Source of the DNA: DCFW01 sp963790715
GTDB taxonomy: Bacteria > Bacteroidota > Bacteroidia > Bacteroidales > Bacteroidaceae
Direction: 5' to 3'
Length of the DNA stretch: 64,000 bases
Assembly: GCA_963790715.1 (NCBI GenBank)
Contig: CAWBPN010000018.1
Span: 558,001 to 622,000, forward strand
This document shows positions 36,395 through 44,511 of this stretch, in pieces. Each line of letters starts with the position of its first letter. Position 1 is the first letter of the stretch. A program made the position numbers and the translations under genes. Below the pieces are notes generated by a model. That model worked only from the letters and a program-made list of their open reading frames with translations, ran no database searches and was not told the origin of the DNA.

Positions 36395-37243
36395 ATGAAT
36401 AATGAATCTTACATTAATATTATCGAAGATAGCTTGTCAAAATTAGGCGAAACAATATTAAGTTTCTTCAAAATTGCTTTATTGTCAAGATCCGTCCATA
36501 ACAATTCCATCAATAAAACTGAGGAGAGGGATTGTGTTGTTTTAGGCAATGGACCTTCTCTGAAAACTCTTATTGAGACTCATAAATATTTTTTGGAAGA
36601 CAAGGACCTGATCGCTGTAAATTATGCCGTATTATCTGACTATTATACAAGCATCAGACCTCAATACTATATCGTTGCCGACAAAGCCTTTTTCAAAGAT
36701 CCTGTACATTGCAACAGGTTATTTGATACATTGGCTGCCAAGACCGATTGGGATATGACACTTTTTATTCCTGCTACAGCTAAAAGCGACCCGACATGGA
36801 GACTAAAATTGCATAAACGTCCGAATATTAAATTCGAGTATTTTAATATGACGCCTGTTGAAGGGTTCAATTGGTTTAGTCATTGGGCTTTCGATGAAAA
36901 CTTGGGACTTCCTCGTCCTCGTAACGTGTTGATTCCGGCAATCATGACGGCACTAAGATTAAAGCCGCGAAATATATATGTAGCAGGTGCCGACCATTCT
37001 TGGCTACATGATATATATATAGGTGATGATAATCGCTTGTACGAAAACTTTCAACACTTTTATGACCAGAAAACAGGAAGCGCATACCCTGAAACTTATC
37101 ATCTACATAATATGCTATATAATTTATATATTACATTTAAGTCCTATCACATCATTGAGCATTATGCAAAAAAGATTGGAATTAAAATTTACAATATAAC
37201 CGAAGGTTCTTATATAGATGCCTTCGAAAGAAAAAAGATTTAA
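36395..37243 (+). CDS. MptE-like/DUF115-type protein of a surface-glycan operon
   Basis: The 282-residue protein has no signal peptide. Its start, DCVVLGNGPSLKTL followed by LIAVNYAVLSDYY and PQYYIVAD, is the nucleotide-binding pattern of the 6-hydroxymethylpterin diphosphokinase MptE-like/DUF115 group, which includes the Maf proteins that attach nonulosonic acids to flagellin. A later segment NIYVAGADHSWLHD fits the same fold. As the first gene of an operon for CMP-nonulosonic acid synthesis, it is a candidate transferase for that sugar. That role is inferred from fold and context only. Confidence 0.65.
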   Translation: MNNESYINIIEDSLSKLGETILSFFKIALLSRSVHNNSINKTEERDCVVLGNGPSLKTLIETHKYFLEDKDLIAVNYAVLSDYYTSIRPQYYIVADKAFFKDPVHCNRLFDTLAAKTDWDMTLFIPATAKSDPTWRLKLHKRPNIKFEYFNMTPVEGFNWFSHWAFDENLGLPRPRNVLIPAIMTALRLKPRNIYVAGADHSWLHDIYIGDDNRLYENFQHFYDQKTGSAYPETYHLHNMLYNLYITFKSYHIIEHYAKKIGIKIYNITEGSYIDAFERKKI

Positions 37244-37247
37244 AAAT

Positions 37248-38234
37248 ATGAGTGAGAAAAAAAATGTTTTGGTAACCGGCGCCGATGGTTTTATCGGCTC
37301 ACATCTTACCGAATTATTGTTATCTAAAGGATTTCATGTCAGAGCATTATCACAATATAACTCCTTCAATAATTGGGGATGGCTTGAGCAAATACATAAC
37401 CCTGAACTTGAAGTTGTATGTGGTGACGTTCGTGACCCGAATTTCGTACGCCATATTTCCAAAGGCATTGATACCATTTTTCATTTGGCAGCACTTATTG
37501 CCATACCTTATTCATATATTGCACCCGACAGTTATGTAGATACCAACATAAAAGGTACGCTTAACATTTGCCAGGCTGCAAAGGAAAACTGCGTTCGCCG
37601 TTTGCTTATCACTTCCACCAGCGAAGTATACGGGACTGCACAATATGTACCTATTGACGAAAAACATCCGAAGCAACCTCAATCTCCTTATTCGGCAACT
37701 AAGATAGGTGCCGATGCAATGGCAATGAGCTTTTATAATACGTTCAACCTACCGGTTGTCATTGTTCGTCCGTTTAATACTTACGGTCCGCGTCAAAGCG
37801 CACGGGCAATTATTCCCACAATCATAACACAAATCCTCAACGGGGCAAAAGAGATTAAATTAGGCGACTTGACGCCGACACGTGATTTCAATTTTGTAAA
37901 AGATACCTGTCGCGGTTTCTATATACTTTCGCAATGTGACGAGGCAACAGGTCAAGAAGTCAATGTGTGCAGCAATTATGAAATATCAATGCGCGATACA
38001 CTTAAAACAATTGCTGAGTTGATGCATGCCGATGTCAATTTTATAGAAGATGAACAGCGTTTGCGTCCGAAAGGATCGGAAGTTTTCCGGTTATGGGGCG
38101 ATAATACAAAGATAAAGAAATTAACAGGTTTTGAGCCGGAGTACGATATACGCCGCGGTTTGCAAGAGACCATAGACTGGTTCAGCAACAAAGAAAATCT
38201 GAAAATGTATAAAAGTAATATTTACAATGTTTGA
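37248..38234 (+). CDS. legB: NAD-dependent 4,6-dehydratase, LegB-like
   Basis: I choose the ATG at 37248, four bases after the preceding stop, giving 328 residues; the upstream ATG at 37218 would overlap the previous gene. It is an extended short-chain dehydrogenase with VTGADGFIGSHL (NAD-binding), DVRDPNF, LAALIAIPYSY, the STSEVYG loop and the catalytic YSATK. The sequence PFNTYGPRQSARAIIPTIITQ is typical of the LegB group, which converts a nucleotide-activated GlcNAc into the 4-keto-6-deoxy sugar as the first step to legionaminic acid. Directly followed by the LegC-type aminotransferase (8-bp overlap). Confidence 0.82.
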   Translation: MSEKKNVLVTGADGFIGSHLTELLLSKGFHVRALSQYNSFNNWGWLEQIHNPELEVVCGDVRDPNFVRHISKGIDTIFHLAALIAIPYSYIAPDSYVDTNIKGTLNICQAAKENCVRRLLITSTSEVYGTAQYVPIDEKHPKQPQSPYSATKIGADAMAMSFYNTFNLPVVIVRPFNTYGPRQSARAIIPTIITQILNGAKEIKLGDLTPTRDFNFVKDTCRGFYILSQCDEATGQEVNVCSNYEISMRDTLKTIAELMHADVNFIEDEQRLRPKGSEVFRLWGDNTKIKKLTGFEPEYDIRRGLQETIDWFSNKENLKMYKSNIYNV

Positions 38235-39369
38235 CGAGATAGTAAAATATATCAAGAGTTTATTCCCTGAACAAACAGAGCGTGTAATGCTTCATAATCC
38301 TTGTTTCCACGGGAATGAAAAGAAATATTTGGATGAATGTATCGATTCTACATTCGTGTCAAGTGTAGGTCCGTTTGTTGATAGATTTGAGAAAGAAATA
38401 GCAGAATATACCGGAGCTAAAAAGGCTGTAGTCTGTGTAAACGGTACTAATGCCATCCACTTGGCTTTGATGCTTGTAGGAGTGGAACATGAAGACGAAG
38501 TGCTGACGCAACCGCTCACGTTTATTGCCACTTGCAATGCATTAAGTTATTGTGGCGCTTATCCCGTATTTATTGATGTTGATAAAGATACTATGGGATT
38601 GTCACCTTCAAAGATGGAAGAATGGATAAAAAGCCATGCCGAATTGAGAGGTGATACATTATATAATAAGAGTACAGGTAGACGAATCAAAGCTTGTGTA
38701 CCTATGCACACATTCGGTCATCCGGTACATATAGATGAAATAGTGGATGTATGCAACAAATATCATTTGGAGTTAGTTGAAGATGCGGCCGAAAGCATAG
38801 GTTCCCGCTACAAAGGTAAACATACAGGTATATTCGGGAAAGTGGGATGTTTAAGTTTCAACGGCAACAAGACGATAACCACCGGAGGTGGAGGCATGTT
38901 GCTATTCAATGATATAAAATTAGGTGAATGGGCTAAACATATCTCCACACAAGCTAAAGTGACGCACCCGTGGGAATTCGTTCACGATGCTATAGGCTAC
39001 AATTATCGTATGCCTAATATCAACGCAGCTTTAGGATGTGCACAATTGGAAGAGCTTCCATTGTTTCTGAAAAAGAAAAGAGAATTGGCAGCCTTGTATA
39101 AAAAATATTTCGATAAAATCGGAATCAATTTCTTCTATGATTCTCCTGACACGGAATCGAACTATTGGTTGAATGTCATAATTTTGGACAACCGCAAAGA
39201 GCGTGATAAATTTCTTGAATACAGCAACAGCAATGGAGTTATGACTCGTCCTATATGGCGCTTGATGAATAAACTGCCGATGTTCGAGCATTGCGAATGT
39301 GGCGATTTAACTAATGCAGAATATCTTGAAGACCGTGTTGTAAACATTCCGAGTAGCGTAAGATTATGA
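38227..39369 (+). CDS. legC: LegC-type PLP-dependent aminotransferase
   Basis: The 380-residue DegT/DnrJ/EryC1-family enzyme would add an amino group at C4 of the 4-keto sugar made by the dehydratase. It has GTNAIHLAL (PLP phosphate site), QPLTFIATCNALSYCGA, EDAAESIGSRYKG with the ring-stacking Asp, and the Schiff-base lysine Lys215 in LSFNGNKTITTGGGG. The opening MLHNPCFHGNEKKYLDECIDSTFVSS in the first 45 residues is the LegC-type pattern. Its stop overlaps the next start by ATGA. Both neighbours support a nonulosonic acid pathway. Confidence 0.85.
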   Translation: MFDEIVKYIKSLFPEQTERVMLHNPCFHGNEKKYLDECIDSTFVSSVGPFVDRFEKEIAEYTGAKKAVVCVNGTNAIHLALMLVGVEHEDEVLTQPLTFIATCNALSYCGAYPVFIDVDKDTMGLSPSKMEEWIKSHAELRGDTLYNKSTGRRIKACVPMHTFGHPVHIDEIVDVCNKYHLELVEDAAESIGSRYKGKHTGIFGKVGCLSFNGNKTITTGGGGMLLFNDIKLGEWAKHISTQAKVTHPWEFVHDAIGYNYRMPNINAALGCAQLEELPLFLKKKRELAALYKKYFDKIGINFFYDSPDTESNYWLNVIILDNRKERDKFLEYSNSNGVMTRPIWRLMNKLPMFEHCECGDLTNAEYLEDRVVNIPSSVRL

Positions 39370-40322
39370 ATAAAGATGTCAACATATTATTTCTCGGTGG
39401 AGCAAAAAGAGTATCGGTTGCCAACCACTTTATCGAAAGCGGCAAAGAAATGGAGTTTAATATCCATATCTTTTCTTATGAACTGACTAACTCCGTTCCA
39501 ATTGCCAGTGTGGGAACCGTTATCATCGGGAGGAGATGGAAAGACGACGACCTTTTTAAGCATCTCGCCGAAGTAATCGAAGACAGCCATATACACATCG
39601 TTTTACCCTTCGTCGACCCTGCCGTCGAAGTGGCTGCCAGATTGAAGGATATTCTTACAACCGTGTTTATACCATGCAGCACACTCGAGCTTTGCCAAAC
39701 TATGTTTGATAAACTTCGTTCCGAGCGTTGGTTCAACCAACATCAAATACCTGTTCCGCCAAGCTTCACTGCTGCTGAAACTCTACCGTTCCCCGTCATT
39801 ATCAAACCACGTACAGGTTCGGCATCAAAAGGCATAGAAGTTATCACCGACAAATCACAATGGGACGACATTGAAAACAAGAATGATTATATTATTCAAA
39901 AATATATCAGCAACAAAGAAGAATATACCGTTGATTGCTATGTAGCAGGCAATGGCGAAATTATCTCCATTGTACCACGTATAAGATTGGAAACCGCCGG
40001 AGGAGAAGTAATGAATTCGATAACCAAACGCGACGACGAACTCATTACATTGTCAAGAAAAATCCTTCATAGCGGAGGCTTTTCCGGACCGATAACTATT
40101 CAATACATACGCGACAAAGATGCGAATCAAACGTATGTAATGGAAATAAATCCACGTTTAGGAGGTGGCGTTATAGCAAGTATCGAAGCCGGTGCCAACA
40201 TACCAAAATACATTCTTTCAGAATATAAAGGCGACGGATTGTTGCCTTATGATGACTGGGAAGAAAATACATTAATGACAAGATATTATAAAGAAGTTAT
40301 ATTTCATGCAAATCATCATTGA
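39366..40322 (+). CDS. ATP-grasp ligase of the nonulosonic acid operon
   Basis: The 318-residue protein has an N-terminal Rossmann-like pre-ATP-grasp part (NILFLGGAKRVSVANHF) and an ATP-grasp domain: FPVIIKPRTGSASKGIEVI (glycine-rich ATP loop), YIIQKYISNKEEYTVDCYV and the metal-binding YVMEINPRLGGGVIAS. ATP-grasp enzymes join a carboxylate to an amine or similar nucleophile through an acyl phosphate. It is co-translated with LegC (4-bp overlap) and the HAD gene (17-bp overlap). Because no LegH acetyltransferase is seen in the operon, it may acylate the amino group created by LegC with an amino acid or other acid. That function is inference. Confidence 0.8.
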   Translation: MNKDVNILFLGGAKRVSVANHFIESGKEMEFNIHIFSYELTNSVPIASVGTVIIGRRWKDDDLFKHLAEVIEDSHIHIVLPFVDPAVEVAARLKDILTTVFIPCSTLELCQTMFDKLRSERWFNQHQIPVPPSFTAAETLPFPVIIKPRTGSASKGIEVITDKSQWDDIENKNDYIIQKYISNKEEYTVDCYVAGNGEIISIVPRIRLETAGGEVMNSITKRDDELITLSRKILHSGGFSGPITIQYIRDKDANQTYVMEINPRLGGGVIASIEAGANIPKYILSEYKGDGLLPYDDWEENTLMTRYYKEVIFHANHH

Positions 40323-40617
40323 CCTTGACGGCACAATATGCCAGGAAATGCGTACATACAGCCGATGCCTGGCTGAACCGAAGCCCAACGCCATAGAGAG
40401 TATCAACAGGCTTTACGACGCAGGTAATACCATTATTATCTATTCGGCACGTACATGGATGGAATGGGAAATGACAACTGCATGGTTAAAAGCCCACGGA
40501 GTGAAGTATCACCAATTAATGATGGGCAAACCTGTAGGTGACGTTTGGATTGATGATCGCGCTATTACTCTTAATGACAATTGGAAAGAAATTACTGATC
40601 ATCTTCTTAAAAAGTAA
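40306..40617 (+). CDS. Small HAD-superfamily phosphatase
   Basis: The 103-residue protein is a minimal HAD hydrolase without a cap domain. IIDLDGTIC contains the DxD nucleophile pair, YSART is motif II, and GKPVGDVWIDDRAI carries the motif III lysine and motif IV acidic pair. Such small HADs occur in capsule and nonulosonic acid loci. A possible task is dephosphorylation of a 9-phosphate or a phosphorylated intermediate, but the substrate cannot be read. It overlaps the ATP-grasp gene by 17 bp and is 5 bp before the synthase gene. Confidence 0.8.
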   Translation: MQIIIDLDGTICQEMRTYSRCLAEPKPNAIESINRLYDAGNTIIIYSARTWMEWEMTTAWLKAHGVKYHQLMMGKPVGDVWIDDRAITLNDNWKEITDHLLKK

Positions 40618-40622
40618 ATATT

Positions 40623-41627
40623 ATGCAGAAGGTTATTATCATTGCAGAAGCCGGAGTAAATCATAACGGCGATTATGAATTGGCAAAGAAATTGGTTGTG
40701 GCGGCGAAGCAATCGGGAGCCGATTATGTGAAATTCCAAACAGCTCATCCCGAATCGGTTATTTCACGCTATGCGCCTAAGGCCGAATATCAATTAGGCA
40801 CAACTAAAAAAAAAGAATCGCAACTTGACATGTGCCGTGCCATACACCTTCCACTTACCGCATACGCCCCATTAAAAAAATATTGTGACGAGCAGGAAAT
40901 AAAATTTATTTCCACTCCGTTCGATCTTGAATCAATTGATGTACTTGCACCTTTAAATATGGACTTCTGGAAGATTCCTTCCGGAGAAATCACCAATCTT
41001 CCATATCTCACAAAGATTGCCCGCTTGCATCAACCTGTGGTGATGAGTACCGGAATGAGCAATCTCGGTGACATCGAAGCTGCAATAAAAGTATTAACGG
41101 ACAATGGACTTAAAGAAGAACAAATCACTTTATTGCATTGCAACACGGAATACCCTACTCCATACAACGATGTAAATCTACGAGCTATGCAAACCATGTA
41201 CGAGGCTTTCGGATTAAAAGTCGGTTACTCCGATCATACCAAAGGAATTGAAGTGCCTATTGCCGCTGTTGCCATGGGTGCTACCATAATTGAAAAGCAT
41301 TTTACGCTCGACCGCAATTTGCCGGGACCGGATCATAAAGCGTCTCTTGAACCTTCCGAGTTAAAGCAAATGGTTGACAGCATCCGCCATATTGAACAGG
41401 CATTAGGCAGCCAGGTTAAGCAAGTATCTACTTCGGAAGCAAAGAATATGATTGTTGCGCGCAAGAGCCTCATCGCTGCCGTTGCTATAAAGAAAGGAGA
41501 AAAGTTCACAGCTGATAATCTTACAGTGAAACGTCCGGGTAACGGTATTTCTCCGATGCGTTGGAATGAAGTTATAGGACGTACTGCACCTCGTGATTTC
41601 AAAGAAGATGAATTAATAGAAATATAA
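40623..41627 (+). CDS. legI: Nonulosonic acid synthase, NeuB/LegI family
   Basis: The 334-residue enzyme condenses a six-carbon 2,4-diamino or N-acetyl sugar with phosphoenolpyruvate. It has the NeuB TIM barrel (IIAEAGVNHNGDYELAKKL, YVKFQTAHPES, FISTPFDLESID, FWKIPSGEITNLPYL, VMSTGMSN, LLHCNTEYPTP, VGYSDHTKGIEV, EKHFTLDRNLPGPDHKASLEP) and a C-terminal SAF/antifreeze-like domain (about 280-334, SLIAAVAIKKGEKFTADNL). Context with LegB, LegC and a PtmE-like enzyme favours legionaminic acid over sialic acid. I assign the symbol by context. Confidence 0.88.
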   Translation: MQKVIIIAEAGVNHNGDYELAKKLVVAAKQSGADYVKFQTAHPESVISRYAPKAEYQLGTTKKKESQLDMCRAIHLPLTAYAPLKKYCDEQEIKFISTPFDLESIDVLAPLNMDFWKIPSGEITNLPYLTKIARLHQPVVMSTGMSNLGDIEAAIKVLTDNGLKEEQITLLHCNTEYPTPYNDVNLRAMQTMYEAFGLKVGYSDHTKGIEVPIAAVAMGATIIEKHFTLDRNLPGPDHKASLEPSELKQMVDSIRHIEQALGSQVKQVSTSEAKNMIVARKSLIAAVAIKKGEKFTADNLTVKRPGNGISPMRWNEVIGRTAPRDFKEDELIEI

Positions 41628-41633
41628 TTTATT

Positions 41634-42791
41634 ATGGGGAAAAGAAAGATTTGCTTTATCACCGGCACAAGAGCAGAATACGGGCTTATGAGCAGACTCA
41701 TGAAAATGGTGTGTGACGATAGGGATTTGCAACTACAAATCGTTGTCACAAACATGCATCTTTCACCTGAATTCGGACTCACATATAAAGATATAGAAAA
41801 CGACGGATTTACCATTGATAAAAAGGTTGACATGCTACTATCCGGCGATTCTACTGCTGCTACTGTTAAGTCGCTCGGTCTCGGTGTTATCGGTTTTGCC
41901 GATGCATATACAGATTTATGTCCCGATTTGATTGTCGTGTTAGGCGACCGTTATGAGATACTCGGAGCAGTAGAAGCAGCACTGATCTTCCGTATCCCGG
42001 TTGCTCATATTTCTGGTGGTGACATTACAGAAGGAGCATACGATAATGCCATTCGCCACAGCATTACAAAAATGAGCCATCTTCACTTCCCCACTACTGA
42101 AGTTTACCGTAAACGTGTAATTCAATTGGGCGAGCAACCTGAGCGTGTGTGGAACGTAGGCAACATCGGCATTGACAATATTCATCATACAAGATTAATG
42201 ACTCTTACTGAATTTGAAGAAAGCATTAACTTCAAAATGGATAAACCTACGGCTTTAGTCACTTTTCATCCTGTAACGCTTGAAAGACTTACGGCCGAAT
42301 CGCAATGCAAAGCTCTATTGGAATCCTTGGACGGACAGCCGTTAAATATAATCTTCACCATGCCCAACTCCGATTCAGGAGGACATATCATTATCAAATT
42401 AATCAATGAATATGTTTTGGCACATCCTCAAAAAGCAATAGCGTTCAAATCTTTAGGCTATTTACGATATCTATCGGCTTTGCAATATGTAAAAGTCGTT
42501 GTAGGCAATTCATCAAGCGGCATTGTTGAAGTACCGTCGTTCCATATACCTACTATTAATATAGGTAACCGACAAAAAGGAAGATTGCAAGCTGAAAGTA
42601 TTATAAACTGTAACCCGACTCTTCACTCAATCAACAAAGCTTTTTCAGAGGCATTAGAACATAATAATGCCACGCGTTTCGCCAATGCTGTAAATCCTTA
42701 CGAGCAACCTGATACGGCCAACCGCATATTCGAAAAAATTAAAGATTATCCGCTTGAAGGTTTAACCATCAAACATTTTTACGATTTATGA
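41634..42791 (+). CDS. legG: Hydrolysing nucleotide-sugar 2-epimerase, NeuC/LegG family
   Basis: The 385-residue enzyme releases the nucleotide and inverts C2 to give the free manno-configured sugar for the synthase. Signatures are ITGTRAEYGLMSRLMK, DLIVVLGDRYEILGA, VAHISGGDITEGAYDNAIRHSITKMSHLHF, RVWNVGNIGIDN, VVVGNSSSGIVEVPSF and NIGNRQKGR. Length and motifs are normal for the NeuC family. It overlaps the following gene by ATGA and follows the synthase by 6 bp. Confidence 0.88.
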   Translation: MGKRKICFITGTRAEYGLMSRLMKMVCDDRDLQLQIVVTNMHLSPEFGLTYKDIENDGFTIDKKVDMLLSGDSTAATVKSLGLGVIGFADAYTDLCPDLIVVLGDRYEILGAVEAALIFRIPVAHISGGDITEGAYDNAIRHSITKMSHLHFPTTEVYRKRVIQLGEQPERVWNVGNIGIDNIHHTRLMTLTEFEESINFKMDKPTALVTFHPVTLERLTAESQCKALLESLDGQPLNIIFTMPNSDSGGHIIIKLINEYVLAHPQKAIAFKSLGYLRYLSALQYVKVVVGNSSSGIVEVPSFHIPTINIGNRQKGRLQAESIINCNPTLHSINKAFSEALEHNNATRFANAVNPYEQPDTANRIFEKIKDYPLEGLTIKHFYDL

Positions 42792-43822
42792 TAAACATTA
42801 TATTTGAAAAAGATAACATCCGTAAGGCTTTAGAGCTGTTAAACCAAGCACCTGCACAAACATTGTTCGTCATCAACGATAACGAACAAGTTATCGGAAC
42901 ACTCACAGACGGTGATGTCCGCCGCGGACTGTTAAACGGTGTATCATTAGATGCCCATGTTTCAAAAATATGTTTAAGGAATTTTTGTTATCTTGATACC
43001 GAACATTCGTCACCTGATTACATAAGAAATATAAAGAAAAAACTTATCAAACTTGTTCCTTATTTAAGTGCCGATAAGAAAATTGTTAAAGTAATCGATT
43101 TTAGTACAACTTACAGCTTATTGCCGGTTGATGCAGTAATTATGGCTGGTGGACGTGGTGAAAGGCTTCGTCCTTACACAGATACCACTCCGAAGCCATT
43201 ACTTAAATTAGGCGATAAACCAATAGTCGAATACAATATAGACCGCATGAAACAATATGGGATTGACCATATTACATTTTCCATTCGTTATTTAGGAGGA
43301 CAAATAAAAGATTATTTTAAAGACGGCTCAACTCGCGACATCAACATTTCATATATCGAAGAAGACTGTCCGTTAGGTACTATCGGAGCAGTAAGCAAAT
43401 TACAAGATTACCACAACGACACTGTCCTCATTATGAATTCCGACCTCTTTACCAACATCGACTTTGAAGAGTTTTACATTCATTTCATCGAAAGTGACGC
43501 CGACATGGCTGTGGCTTCCATTCCGTATAATGTGGCAATCCCATACGCCGTAATGAACACCGAAGATTCTCTTATAACTTCATTTGAAGAGAAACCGACC
43601 TACACATATTATTCCAACGCAGGCATATACCTTATCAAAAGCAGCATACTGAAAGCCATGCCTGAAAATAAGTATTGCGATGCCACCGACCTGATGCAAC
43701 AATTAATCAACGAAGGTAAACGTGTTACATACTTCCCCATTGTCGGCTATTGGATAGACATAGGTAAGCCTGAGGATTATAAAAAGGCACAAGAATTCAT
43801 CAAATTCATAAAGAAAATTTAA
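42788..43822 (+). CDS. CBS-domain sugar nucleotidyltransferase, PtmE-like
   Basis: The 344-residue protein has an N-terminal CBS pair (about 1-110, with ALELLNQAPAQTLFVINDNEQVIGTLTDGDVRRGLL split over that region) and a nucleotidyltransferase domain from VIMAGGRGERLRPYTDTTPKPLL near residue 118, then MNSDLFTN with the metal-binding Asp and GYWIDIGKPEDY. The architecture matches the PtmE enzymes of Campylobacter legionaminic acid loci, which make GDP-glucosamine. That would make the pathway GDP-linked. The PtmF-type glucosamine synthase and PtmA are not seen here. Confidence 0.82.
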   Translation: MINIIFEKDNIRKALELLNQAPAQTLFVINDNEQVIGTLTDGDVRRGLLNGVSLDAHVSKICLRNFCYLDTEHSSPDYIRNIKKKLIKLVPYLSADKKIVKVIDFSTTYSLLPVDAVIMAGGRGERLRPYTDTTPKPLLKLGDKPIVEYNIDRMKQYGIDHITFSIRYLGGQIKDYFKDGSTRDINISYIEEDCPLGTIGAVSKLQDYHNDTVLIMNSDLFTNIDFEEFYIHFIESDADMAVASIPYNVAIPYAVMNTEDSLITSFEEKPTYTYYSNAGIYLIKSSILKAMPENKYCDATDLMQQLINEGKRVTYFPIVGYWIDIGKPEDYKKAQEFIKFIKKI

Positions 43823-43827
43823 AATCA

Positions 43828-44511
43828 ATGAAAGCATTATATCTTATCCCGGCACGCGGAGGCTCAAAGGGAATACTCTATAAAAACAGAAAACTGCTTA
43901 ACGGAAAACCGCTTATTTGTTATGCTATAGATGCTGCCAGACAAATAGCAGACGACCGCGATATATGTGTTAGCACCGACGATTATACAATAATCAAAGT
44001 ATGCGAAGATTACGGACTAAGAGTACCGTTCAAGCGTCCCGACGAACTGGCGCGCGACGGTTCAGGCTCGTATGAAGTTATCATGCATGCCATTGACTTT
44101 TTCGAAAAACAGGGACGGCATTATGACGTAGTTGTACTGTTGCAGCCAACATCCCCCTTCCGCACGGCACTACATATTAGTGAAGCGATGGCTCTTTACA
44201 CCCCAGATTGCGACATGGTTGTTTCAGTTAACGAAGCCAAAACTAATCCATATTACATCATGTTTCAAGAAGACGAACAAGGTTACCTAAAACATATTCT
44301 TCAAGGCAACTTCACTCGTCGCCAGGATTGTCCTAAGGTTTATGAATATAACGGCGCAGTATATGTAATGAATATTGAAGCTCTTAAAGCAAAGCCTTTA
44401 TCTGCATTCACCAAAAATAAAAAATACGTTATGCCGCAATCTGCGAGCGTCGACCTGGACACTATGGACGATTGGAACTATGCCGAATTCCTTATGAAAC
44501 ACAAAAAATAA
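43828..44511 (+). CDS. legF: CMP-nonulosonic acid synthetase, NeuA/LegF family
   Basis: The 227-residue cytidylyltransferase opens with YLIPARGGSKGILYKNRKLLNGKPL, the CTP-binding loop of acylneuraminate cytidylyltransferases, followed by VCVSTDDYTI, LLQPTSPFRTALHI and a C-terminal SVDLDTMDDWNYAE with metal-binding Asp residues. It activates the sugar as the CMP form for transfer. It is the last gene of the operon; its TAA is directly followed by the stop codon of the convergent lipoate gene, leaving no intergenic base. Confidence 0.88.
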   Translation: MKALYLIPARGGSKGILYKNRKLLNGKPLICYAIDAARQIADDRDICVSTDDYTIIKVCEDYGLRVPFKRPDELARDGSGSYEVIMHAIDFFEKQGRHYDVVVLLQPTSPFRTALHISEAMALYTPDCDMVVSVNEAKTNPYYIMFQEDEQGYLKHILQGNFTRRQDCPKVYEYNGAVYVMNIEALKAKPLSAFTKNKKYVMPQSASVDLDTMDDWNYAEFLMKHKK

